Shown here piece after piece: positions 1-9,920 of a stretch of DNA of 64,000 bases. The DNA lies in assembly GCA_033807695.1 (NCBI GenBank), contig CM066311.1:806001-870000 (forward strand), given 5' to 3'. Origin of the DNA: Daedaleopsis sinensis (taxonomy: Eukaryota > Basidiomycota > Agaricomycetes > Polyporales > Polyporaceae). How positions within the stretch are numbered: the stretch's first letter is position 1; every line of letters begins with the position of its first letter. The position numbers and the translations under genes were made by a program. Below the pieces are notes generated by a model, which saw nothing but the letters and a program-made list of their open reading frames with translations, was not told where the DNA came from and searched no databases.

Positions 1-3000
1 GGAGACGAGGTGGGTGCTGACCGGTGACCTCGTGTGTGCCGGGCTGGGATCGCCGACGCAGATGCGAGCGAGGCCCGGGGCCCGGGACCGCAATGCAAGG
101 ACCTGTGCACACTGACGGGAAAGCGGTCGTTAGCCGGGATCGAATGGATATGGTGGGAGGTCCGCGCATCATGCTGACGGAGAGGTGCACAGCGGGACCG
201 CTCTTGACTGTTCTACATAGATCATTGTATACTACGAGTACTCTAGCACGCCGAAATTGAAAGTGTGGTCAGCACAACGTGCCGAAGCTGGGGGTGACAC
301 AGAACGTACCTGATCTGAGATGTTCGATAGTCGCGTCCCCGGGCGTGCTGGTGCCCGGGACCTCACGCGCAGATCTGAAGGGAGACGCTGTCAACAGCGT
401 TACAAGAGCACTGCAGGGGAACGACGCACTGGTCGTGCGATGCGCGGGCGAGTACGCTGGACGCGACGCACGGAGCCGAGCGTCAGCCTGCAAACAAGCG
501 GGGCCGGCGGAAGTCAGCACGCCGCGCGCAAAGGCGGATCGCAAGCTTGGCTCACGGTGTCGAGACAAGGTACGAGTCAATGGCGCGATCGCGATCTCCT
601 GGGGGCGTGAGTGTCAGCTAGAACACAACTCGAACACTGAGATCAACTTACCCACAGCATGGCTCGGCGGGTCGGTTGCCGTTCGAGTTGTGTGGTTCTT
701 GGTCGCCGCGTACGAACGGAAGCAATCTAGAGTAGATAGTAGTCAGCATTAGAATCGATCTACAGCGAAGGCGGAAGCTACGTACCTCGGAGCGCGGTCT
801 TGTCGGAGCGCGAGGCGTCGACTTGGCCGCGGGACCGACTGTGTGCCTGCTACCCTGCAAACGAACGACACGATGTGAGTACGTGAGCAGATATCAATAC
901 AATCCGTACGTACTGTGGCGTTCAATCCGTCGGGTGATCGCGCGAGAAGCTGGCAACATGAAGTGAGGTCAGTCAAAGCCTAGTAGTCTAGGTTAGAACG
1001 GAGTCTGCTCACCAGTGCGCAATCGGATCTAGTCTGCGTCCATGGTGGGTAAGCGATGAGTGGGTACGGGGGAAGCATCGCCTGAGATATTGTGCACGCG
1101 GGTACAATCGACGTGCGGGGAAAGGGAAAGCGAGGGCGGACGGCCCGGGGTGGGATGAGTCGGAGTAGTGTCGGAGTGGTGTCGACGAGAGCAGGATGTG
1201 AGCAGAGAGTCGAGTCGGACTGAATACAGCAGTGGCAGAGTGCTATAGGGAGAGGATGAAGGGGAGGGGAGGGCGCACTCGAAGGTGGGGAGGGGAAGGA
1301 GTGCTGGGCAGACTCGACGAGAATGCGGAGGTACTTGTACCTCTCGAGCGTGGTCCGTGCGCAGCCCCCACGGTCACTGGACCGCACCGTGTGGAAGTGA
1401 GAACACGCACTTCTCACGCTTGCTTTGGGGGTGCCGGGCGCGGGACCAACCAGGATACGACACGGGGGATGAGCAGGACGGGAAGGAGGACCCTGCGCGT
1501 GTGTACAGAAACACCGCAGGTTCCGAGCAGGCAGGAGCCTGGAAGCTTCTCAGATGTCCTCGCTTAGTGGCGCCGAGCGCTCGGCCGACGGCTGAAGCAA
1601 TTCTGGTCCCGCCGCCGTCGTAAATTGGGCCGGAAGGGGCTCGAGGAGAGGGTCCCGCGTGAATAACGCCGTTTCCGAGGTTCATAGCTGTTTCGGGAGA
1701 CCTAGAGTCAAATAAGAAACGTCTGTGAGACATACCATACAGTGAGGCGTCTCATGGGTTACTGTGGAAACAGTAGGATGCTTGTGTATCTGTCGAAATC
1801 ATCTATTGATCAGGAATTTCGAGTTTCCGGGCTTAAACACAATACCTTAGGACTTACATGGAGGGGAGACTAGATCTTCATGGTATCAGCCTGTCACTCT
1901 AAAGAATTGTCGAATAGTTCAGCTTTGCTTTCGGAGTCTGTGCTACTGAGTGTGCTATGTCAATTTTCTGGGGGTGATCGGCGGAGGAAGGCGGAGAAAG
2001 ACGCCCGGCGTTGAGTATGGCTGTCCGCATTTGGACAGCCGTTCTCGCGCGTTGCGTGTGACGCTCATCCCCGAACCTCCGCCGCTCCCCCATTGCCCAC
2101 GCTCGCTCCGCACCCTAGAGTGCTCGACGACAGCTGTCTAAACCTGCCCGGACACAGACCTGGAGCTGGATATTATCTAGAGATCAAGCTGACACTAATA
2201 CAACTTCAAATTCACTGAAATTCGAGCTCATATTCCACTGGCATCCACTGCTGCAGCAGTGATACCAGTCTGACTATACTCCATTTACACAGAGACTTCT
2301 ACACAGTATATACAGGTCCTACACGACAAAAAAGTGACTACTACTTTGCTGAGTCCCGACAACCGTCGACCTGGCATGCATCAATTCCGCATCCTCCGCC
2401 GTTCGCTTGCAAAAATATTCAAGTTCGCCGTGCATTGACGTCATTTCCAGAGATAGCATACGTCCCACGGACCCTGCTGGCGCACGCGAACAGGCGTACT
2501 ATCCGCCTGATGGGCGGTGCTTTCTAGACTCGGCATTCCCGGGCACGGTCGAGACCCACTGTGTGCCTGTCCGCGCACACTGTCCGTCCGCCCCCCATGG
2601 CCGTCGTGCACTGTTCTCTGAGCCCGGAGACCACAGTGTGCAGTGTGTGCAGCCAGTACTGCTGCTGATCAGTAAGACTTTTTCATAGATTTATGTGAGG
2701 GCAACCTGGAGATAGTTATAGTCACGTCAAGGAGCCTCAGAACACGTCTCCCGCAAGAATGTTCTTAGCATGTTGCGCGGTGCTTCTCGCTAGATTTAGC
2801 CACATGAAACAGTTGCCACGCTTCCTCGTCTTTGTGACCGGGCGTGAGCGTGCTACAAACCTACTCAGCTGGAGAAATGTATTCTGTACCGTAAGTATTC
2901 ATGCGCACATGAAGCAGTGTGCTGCTAGCTCTCAAAGTCCCCAGCAGCCATGTCTTGCTTGCAGGAAGATGAAGAATAATATTGGATTGTTCCGCCGAGT

Positions 3001-3229
3001 GGGAACATTCAGCGCCGTGGAGTCTCGACCGTCATTATGAGCGCGTGCGAACAGTGTTCCGGTACGTAACTTGGTCACTCGGGCCACACTCCGAAGGCTG
3101 TTCGGACTATCACCCATTCCTAGAGTAGTCTGTCTCCATCGGATACTATTCCCCCATCTCTACGTACTACACGCTCTCAGCTACACTAAGACCGGAACCC
3201 CCACCAGCAGCTCTACCCCCTCCCTCGAA

Positions 3230-5280
3230 CACGTACCTTCCCCCCTACCTCGACGAGCATGAGGACGCGACGCGACAGTCGTTGTTGTCTGTCCGCCAGC
3301 CCTCGTGAGTGTCGCTCATTCACTACCCAGATGCACGCTGTACTGACCAACTCCCAGTTCTTCGAGATGGCGGAGAAACAACGCCGGCGGTCTCCTCAAG
3401 CATTCTCGACACGTTCAACGCGTCGGGGACGCGTCCATGTCCCTGGCCGTCAAGCTTAGACAGCACGACACGTCGACAACGCGTTGAGACGCGTCAACAT
3501 CCCTCGACTCGTCCGCCCCGACGTAACTCGTCGTGTTCACGAAAGACGCATGGCGGAGTTGTGCACGGGATCATAAGGTACGCACGTCGTTCTTCTGCTC
3601 GCCGGAGAGCTCGTCGCTGACAGGGTATGCAGACACGCATCCTGGCACGGCGCTGACGGCGGGGGCGTGCCGGGTGAGCGACATGGCGGGTCCCGGTTTG
3701 GTTTGAGGCCGTGTGGTGCAGACTCCCTGGTGAGCGCTGTTCATGCACATCTTCGAGCTTGCACGTACTGACTTCTGTTGTCTTTGGGAAGTCGCCGGCG
3801 ACGAGCTCAGGCTGTGTCCCTGCCACAAGACGCGTCCAAGACGCGTCTTCGTGTCCCTTACCGCGTTTGACCGCACGCCGTTGCGTCTGGGCGCGGTGAG
3901 GCGGCGACGGGCACGGCAAAGCATCCTGTCGCCCGTCGTTCAGCACACAGCTCACGAGAACATTAATATGTACCGTGTTTCATCGCAAACTCACGTACAC
4001 CGCTGACATGTGTCCCCATCAAAGCAAAGGCACGATCCAGCGATTGTGGCACGGAATCACGGAGTGTGCGCGGTCCGGGGTACGCACAGCGGGGCAAGGT
4101 ATGTCAGCGGTCTCTTTCGGGTGATCGCAAGGGCTCACCTTGTACGGTTTGTGGCTCGTTCACGAACAGACGTGGCATTCTGTACGACAGAACGCCGACG
4201 ACGTCATCGCTTCGGTGCTGGAGAAGCAGCCTGGCTCGAAGGTTCACGTGCCACGCGCCGACTCGATTACGAGCGTCCCTAGGCTGCTCTAGACCTCGAT
4301 GGAGCTCCTGCTATGCTGCAGAGCTTCCCCGAGGTCGTCGAGAGGGTCGTTCGACGTGCTTTGGAGAAACACGGACTCGCGACCAGGTAAATCCATTGAC
4401 AGTAGATGGAGGCCGAGGTGAGACTGACGTACTTTACGTCAGGGCCACCACTTTCGAGAGGACGCACCTGTGCGATCCCACGCGCGATCTATATCGCGGT
4501 AGTGCTGCGGTCGTCGACGGGGTTCACGTCGTGTGGACGTACCTTGTGCAAGATCGCGAGGTGCAGAGTGGCGGCGGGACATTGCGGCTGGGTACGTGCT
4601 TTGGCGCGGATGGCGGTTGAGACACGACTGACGAGCCGGCACAGAATCCGGTTTCGAGCGACTCACCTGCGCGGTCGGTGATGTCCGTCAGCGGACAGAG
4701 TGTCGAGGCGCTCCCGCGGCTTCGCCGCGGTCGACGACACCGTCTGCGGACGTACCTTGGTCCCTGACTCACCTGCGCTGTGGTGACGACAGCGTAAGAG
4801 CGTCGCTGTGCTCCGGCGGCAGAGCCGCGGTCGGCGACGACGTCTACGCTACGCGCAACGCCAGGAGTCGCAGAGTCGCGACACGACGCCGAGTCCGGGG
4901 CCGTCCGTCGACGGCAATCGTGGGCTTCCGGGTCGTACGTGGCGCGAGACCCTCCCGCGATAGCGGCGAGGTCTATGGACATGGCCGGGAGTCATGTGGT
5001 GGCACCTAGTCAGCCTCAGCACAGCGCTGCGCCGTCCGCCAAGTGTGTATGGCGGCGGCGGGAGCGGTCTACCGGAGCGCAATCACGAACGTAAGTGCGT
5101 ACCTTGTGTATCGCAAGACGTAGAGACGAGACTGACGTCTCGTCGCGGACAGCAGGACGCGTCGACGACGAGCGATGACGTCACGCGTCAACCGCTCGGG
5201 GACGGATCGGATCGAGGACGTCGACGCCGCAGCTGGCGCGGGAGGAGGATGAGACCGGTTTGGGGCCATGTACAGGTGCG
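3230..5280 (+). pseudogene. Locus A, unit 1: decayed spliced gene of unknown identity
   Basis: Several intron-like segments line up on the plus strand. One is 3305-3357 (GTGAGT donor, CTGAC branch, CCCAG end). Another is 3730-3791 (GTGAGC to GGGAAG). A third is near 5095-5150 (GTAAGT to GGACAG). Between them lie protein-like stretches such as ADDVIASVLEKQP and APAMLQSFPEVVERVVRR. The gene looks dead here. An in-frame TGA near 3483 stands where unit 2 has CGA, and a TAA near 3523 where unit 3 has CAA. The intron donor near 3969 reads ATATGT where units 2 and 3 have GTACGT, and its acceptor near 4023 has also lost AG. I do not recognise the family. Confidence 0.35.
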
Positions 5281-5859
5281 TGTCTTTCTCGTTCCGGGGC
5301 ATGCGATGGGTGCGGGGCGGTCGCAAGACGTGCGGAGGGTGTCCGAGGGTGTGCCACGGCGAGAGCCAGAGGGGTCCGCGCGCGGGAGTCGGGACTTAGA
5401 CGGAGTCGAAGCGAGAGTCGAGACGGACAAGGACGGCGAGCAAGAGCCACTTACCGTCGTCGAACGGCAAGCGCGGTACGTTCTCGGTCCGTCCCAGTCC
5501 ATCCCGACGCCCGCAACGTGGCCGACTCGGTCCCAGTCAAGTCCAGGCCGCCCAGTCCGAGTTTCGGCAGCGAGCAAGACGAAGACCAGAGAGACGGCAG
5601 GACGAGTGGGACGCAGCGGAGGCGGGAAGCAGCGGCGACGGAAGTGGTGGTGGTGGGCGGAAGGAAGGTGCGGGAGCGGTGCGAGACGCTGCATGTCCGG
5701 AAATGGGCATGTAGGCGCTCGTGTATGTACTGACTGCCGGGAGGTTATTCACGCAGGGCGTATGCGGTTTGCGGGCACATTGTGTCGTGTGCGCGATCTA
5801 CCGAGTATTTCCATGTATCTGTACGAGTTCTGTGCCGTCTACTCGTCCCTCTCCTCTGA

Positions 5860-5985
5860 GCCGTCTACTGCCAGTGGCCCCTCCCCTCCGAGTCCCTCTC
5901 CCCCTCCTGCTCCGAGTCTCCTCCCCCGTATCTCCTGCTCCGAGTCTCCTCTCCTCTCCTCCTCCTCCTCTCACTCGTAGCCGCA
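5860..5985. repeat. CT-rich low-complexity tract (unit 1)
   Basis: Pyrimidine-rich sequence built on variations of CTCCGAGTCCC and CTCCTCC. It recurs near 15890-16022 and, shortened, near 25270-25362. It separates locus A from the 3' end of the TMD0 gene. Confidence 0.8.
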
Positions 5986-6062
5986 CCCGATGTAGTAGCC
6001 AACGAAATATATTTCCTGTGCTATGTACAGCGACTGTCCCCCGCCCCCCCACCATATCCCGC

Positions 6063-6150
6063 CCGCACCCTCGACACCCTTATACCCCCCCGCACGCTCG
6101 ACACCTATATACCCCTGCGCACGCTCGACACCCTTATACCCCCCCGCACG
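6063..6150. repeat. 27-bp minisatellite (unit 1)
   Basis: About three copies of a 27-bp unit of the form GCACGCTCGACACC followed by a TATACCCC block. It lies just downstream of the TMD0 gene stop codon, so it would fall in the 3' untranslated region of that minus-strand gene. Confidence 0.85.
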
Positions 6151-6164
6151 CCCTATCTCCCGCT

Positions 6165-7001
6165 TTATTTCTCTGGTGGGCAATCCGTCGCCATCACGGG
6201 CATCAGCGAGCGGCGCCGGCGCACCCTGATCCGCCGCCCCGGCTCACGCTCCCCGCACCTCCGACAGACGTTGTCCTCGTACTTGGAGGTGGTCTGCATG
6301 ACTGTCTTCTCCGAGTAGATCTGCTCGGTCGGGAAGTGCAGCAGCGGCCCCCGCGGGGTTGTTACGGCAATGGCCAGAGTCGCCGCATACAGCACCACCA
6401 CGGCGTACCACAGTGCAAGGGGCGCTTTTGAGCTTTCATAGAAGGAGGTGACGGGCCCAGGGAGGGGCGTAGTGGGGATGATCGCAAGCGTGGTGAGCAG
6501 CGTAGCGGCCACAAACGTGAGGGCGCTCAGGTGAATAACGGAGCGGGAGTGCACCGAGTACGTCTGGTTGATCGCCCGAGCGGCGACGACGAGGGTGTAC
6601 AGCGCGAACGCGGCGTGCAGGGAGTAGACTGCGATGTTCGCCCTGTCGTCCTCAACGATCGACCAGCCCAGGCAGACGGATTGGATGATGAGGATGGCGG
6701 CGAGGAGGATGGACATGGCGAGTTTCCTCAGACGCATCTGCTCGAGCTCAGTGGCTGGCCGTGAGGGGTGCAGGAGACGACTCACCCGTCTCCAGAACGC
6801 ATCCTCGTCCACAGGGGTCCCGTCTACGAGGTCCTCGGGCTTGGTGACATCGAACGGGTCTCGCGCAAGGGCCTCCTCTCCTTCCGCGAAAGTAGGCAGC
6901 TCCGTTTTCTCTACATAGTTCGCAGACCACGCATACGTCGCAAGACTTACTACGAGGGTGACTGCGAGGGCGATGGCGACGGGGAGCTGGTAGTCCGGCA
7001 T
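6165..7001 (-). CDS. Stand-alone TMD0 domain of an ABCC-type ABC transporter, unit 1
   Basis: Exons 7001-6786 and 6737-6165 join to 262 codons. The 48-nt intron between them (GTGAGT to GAGCAG) is a multiple of three, so it also reads through. The protein has five hydrophobic helices, at about residues 5-27, 80-102, 110-132, 140-162 and 175-197. A typical basidiomycete ABCC linker follows, with HFPTEQIYSEKTVMQTTS and EDNVC. In full-length transporters of this group the first membrane-spanning core follows here. Instead this protein ends with about 30 basic residues (RRCGEREPGRRIRVRRRR) and a stop. No ATP-binding domain is nearby. It is either a truncated relic or a free membrane domain. The start was chosen at the ATG giving MPDYQLPV; no upstream ATG is in frame. 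Confidence 0.75.
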   Translation of the reverse strand: MPDYQLPVAIALAVTLVVSLATYAWSANYVEKTELPTFAEGEEALARDPFDVTKPEDLVDGTPVDEDAFWRRVSRLLHPSRPATELEQMRLRKLAMSILLAAILIIQSVCLGWSIVEDDRANIAVYSLHAAFALYTLVVAARAINQTYSVHSRSVIHLSALTFVAATLLTTLAIIPTTPLPGPVTSFYESSKAPLALWYAVVVLYAATLAIAVTTPRGPLLHFPTEQIYSEKTVMQTTSKYEDNVCRRCGEREPGRRIRVRRRRSLMPVMATDCPPEK

Positions 7002-7028
7002 GGTGAACGGTGTGGCGGGGTGACCCAA

Positions 7029-7771
7029 GGATGTCGCCTAGACGTATGGCAAGGACGGAGTGGACACCGACCAGCAAACACCCTGGGACCTAGTCTCGGT
7101 ACCGCCGTGTGGGCGTAGAGTCGGGAGGGAAGGATGAAATCCAGAGGGAGGGCGTCCAATGTCCAACATTGAAATAACAGGATGAGCGGTCATGCCGGCG
7201 CCGGTATCTTCGGCACCGACAATAATTCCAGATAAGATAAGCTCAAACATCGGAGTATACTCCTCCAGACGGTCCGGGCATAGTTATCACTTATTCTTCC
7301 TTTCTACGCTCCTCACGAGGGGTGGTTAAGCTGGCCAGAGACTATACGCACCAATCCATACTTCGGGATGATCAAACCGTGAACGTCAAAATACCTCAGG
7401 GGAGCTCAGGGGAGCTCAGATCAACAAGCGCCGTTGAGTCACCCCTGAGCGTCACGGATGAAGTAGGAATTGTCTATGCTCGGCGCCCGCGACCGCCGCT
7501 CCTGCTGGCATAGAATGTGTAGCGCGGGTCGTGATATAGAGGCCCAACAACGTGTTACGACCATACAGAACCTCATCCGCAACGAGCAGAAGAGCGAACA
7601 AGGCGTCGCGACGCGTCCAGTCACATGTGACCGGACGCACCATAACGGGATCTCGATGTCTATTAGCAGAGCGAGGCACCGGCGAAAAGTACAAGAACGC
7701 AACGTATGCGATGACGACGACGGAAGAAGCTGGTGCGGATTGGTCACCAGGACATGACTGCTCGCTCAGCA
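7029..7771. other. Gene-free spacer between TMD0 gene and PRI1 tail (unit 1)
   Basis: About 740 bp, present also at 17070-17798 and 26400-27365. It should hold the TMD0 promoter (minus strand) and the PRI1 3' region. I see no convincing coding exon, although short open frames exist on both strands. Confidence 0.6.
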
Positions 7772-7958
7772 TCAGTCATGGACGCAGGAGATAACAAGCG
7801 AGGGGCCGTCTCCTCCATGAGACCCATCACATCCTTGTCGAGCAAGTCGACGTAGGTCCTCAACGACGTCCGCTCCCAGTCAGAATGGTGCTCTCCGCCT
7901 GCAGTGTCTCCGGGCTGCTGAGGCGCGAGCTCATCGAGTTCGCGCAGGAGCTGGCCAA
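7772..7958 (-). pseudogene. Truncated 3' end of PRI1, unit 1
   Basis: This segment matches the last 227 bp of the PRI1 coding region at 27366-27592. It lacks a 40-bp block near 7803, which shifts the frame of the tail. Residues LDELAPQQPGDTAGGE and YVDLLDKDVMGLMEE are still readable. Upstream exons are absent: at 7958 the sequence switches to locus B of the next unit. It cannot encode a primase. Confidence 0.9.
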
Positions 7959-7989
7959 AGGCACACCTGCACCCACTCGCCCTCGGCCA

Positions 7990-9920
7990 TCGGATGCTGC
8001 ATGTATGCGCATCCCCTCCTCTGCTCGCCGTCCGCCCACGCCCAAACGCTGTCCGCTCGATTTGCACTCGATCACAAGCCTCGGTCTCCTCTCCCGCCGG
8101 CGGATCCACGCTGGAGCGTCCCCTATCCCGGGCCCTCCGACTCTCCCCTCTCCGCCTCCCTCCCATCCTACCTGCCCTTGCTGGTGCCATTCAATACGAC
8201 GTCCGGGCGACGTGCGCTGACCTCGCCCGACCTCGCACTTGACGCAGTACCCCGGTCTTCGCACAGTACGTCACCAAATCCGACGTATCTCGCCCGCCTC
8301 TCATCCGTTCGCGTGCTAACACATATCACCAGGTCGCGCTGCACGTCGCGCATCGAACGCGCCCGGTATCGCCTCCATCCGACCATTTTGGAAATCGACT
8401 CAAAGCCGTCGATTTCATTGCATCTCATGAGCCCTCAGAGTCGTCCTCCACCTCCCCTCTCTCGCCCGCCCCGAAACCGGATGCCCCACTCCATACGACT
8501 CTCGGACAACGTGTTCCGGCGTTGCTCGCCGCCATACTCGAGGGCGGCACCCCGATCTCAACCTGGTACGTCACAGATTCCGACATAACTCTTTCGTCCC
8601 TCATCCGTCTGCGTGCTAACGCATATCATTAGAACGCGCTGAGCGTTCCGCGTCGAATGCATCCGGTCCCGTCTCAATCCGACGAGATCTCAAAATGCGA
8701 CTTCGCAGCGATTCCATGTGCATCCAAGGTGAGCACGTTCTCCAGCCCGAACGGCGCCGCGCGACTCTTACACACTGCATACACCGACTATGCACGCCGT
8801 GTACGACGCGCTCGCAGGCCCGGCAGGCGACTTCCCAAAATCGTCCCCATGCGCCCTCCAAGGCCGGTCGCGCCGAACTCTCGACTGACTGGTCTCGGGC
8901 GACGCGTGCAGCTGTCCTCGACGCAGACGCCACACGCGAACGTCGTGCACACATGCATGTCCGAAGCCATGCGGGCCGCAGAACACGCCGCGGGCGCGGT
9001 CGCGGGCGCAGGCGGGGCGGGCAGGCTCGAAGGCCGATATCGCAAACGGCGCTCCGTCCCGCCCCGGAGACTCACTCACTCATCTCTCACAGGCACACTC
9101 CCAGCGCAGGGCAGGGCCGTCGCTGCGGATGCCGGGCGCGAGCTCGTCGCGCAGGAGCCCAAAAGGTGCGAGCCCTCGCGCGCAAATCCACTGTATTCGT
9201 CTCACATCCCACACAGACCTTGTAGCTAGCCTACGGGACGCTACAGACGTGTGCACAGCGCCGTCCCCGCCCTGCCTGCGCCGTCCGTCCGTCCGTCTGT
9301 CGAGGGCACCCCGCCGCCGCCCGCGGGAAGCGTGCGACGCGTCGGGGCCCGCCGCTCCAAGGGAGCTGCTGCTGCCGCTCATGCGCAGTCCCAGCGGGCC
9401 CGGGACAGTTCGGCGACGTCCCGAGCACGTAGCACGCCGTTCTCGGACGCCGTCGCGTCCCGGGCGTCCAGATGTCGCCGCGCACGCCGCGGCGGGATGC
9501 ATGCTGGACGTCCGTGCTCGCCTGTGCGAGCGGCGAGACGGACGGACGGGCCGTCTGGAGAAGTCGCTGCTGGGAGCAGGGACGAAGGGCGCGCGGGCGG
9601 CGCGGTACCGTAAGTGCTACCGTATCTATCTAACTACCGTGAACGATCTCAGCTCTCGCGAATCGCAGCTGCGCGCCGACTTCCGGCGACTGCCCCCACC
9701 CCTCCGCGCACCGCGACGGTCCGACGTTGTCGCGCAGCGTGCCCGCGCAAGGCAAGCTCCCGAGCCCGAGCCCGACTCACTCGCCGAGTGCCGGGGTCTG
9801 GAGTGCGCCGGCGGCGGCCAGTCTCGCAGCAGCGCGCAGGACTCCCCGGACGCGTGCTTGACGGTCGGCGCGAGCGGCGAGCCGGACGGCGGGGCCTGCA
9901 GGAGAGGCGGGTCTGGGTCT
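7990..9920 (+). other. Locus B, unit 2 start: candidate spliced transcript, unknown
   Basis: Two introns of exactly 67 nt at 8266-8332 and 8566-8632 both run from GTACGTCA through GCGTGCTAAC to CAYATCAYYAG. Another intron at about 9609-9652 has GTAAGT, a TCTAAC branch and CTCAG. Acceptor-like CTCACAG near 9092 precedes a protein-like stretch (QGRAVAADAGRELVAQEPKR). Open sequence flanks the introns but no single frame is convincing across all exons. After the 9652 acceptor a Ser/Pro/Ala-rich frame stays open for about 70 codons. The product is unknown; it may be a pseudogene or a non-coding spliced RNA. Confidence 0.3.
8266..8865 (+). repeat. Two 300-bp tandem intron-exon modules
   Basis: The intron start at 8266 recurs at 8566, exactly 300 bp later. 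Introns and the following exon starts are clearly related (both exons begin with a CGCGCTG-like stretch and share further blocks for about 70 bp), then similarity fades. Unit 3 has the same pair starting near 18206. This looks like an old internal duplication of one intron plus exon. Confidence 0.6.

Larger units (their letters stand above)
1..7958. repeat. Tandem segmental duplication, unit 1 (5' end outside window)
   Basis: This stretch matches 10044-18000 nearly base for base at an offset of 10041-10043. It matches 20040-27592 with more indels. The right end is set by the junction where similarity to PRI1 stops, after the shared ctggccaa at 7951-7958. The base window opens inside the unit, so its start (the part equal to 7959-10040) lies outside. 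Contents in order are unrecognised DNA, decayed locus A (+), a CT-rich tract and minisatellite, the TMD0 gene (-), and a 3' PRI1 fragment (-). Bases 1-3230 hold no gene I can support beyond possible spliced open stretches. Confidence 0.95.

Noticed and set aside
279..752. Open frames of about 100-160 codons in the first 1.7 kb of each unit
   Set aside because: Composition is Arg/Ala-rich as expected for random GC-rich DNA, overlapping frames exist on both strands, and no motif is present. A spliced form ending near 610 is possible but unsupported.
4500..5120. Minus-strand gene suggested by several AAG/GTACGT and CAG/GTGAGT donor-like sites in locus A
   Set aside because: No matching minus-strand acceptors or open exons were found. 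The same sites fall in plus-strand introns with proper branch points.
5870..6160. Telomere or centromere satellite
   Set aside because: The tract is simple CT-rich DNA plus a 27-bp minisatellite with three copies per unit. No TTAGGG-type repeat occurs in the window.
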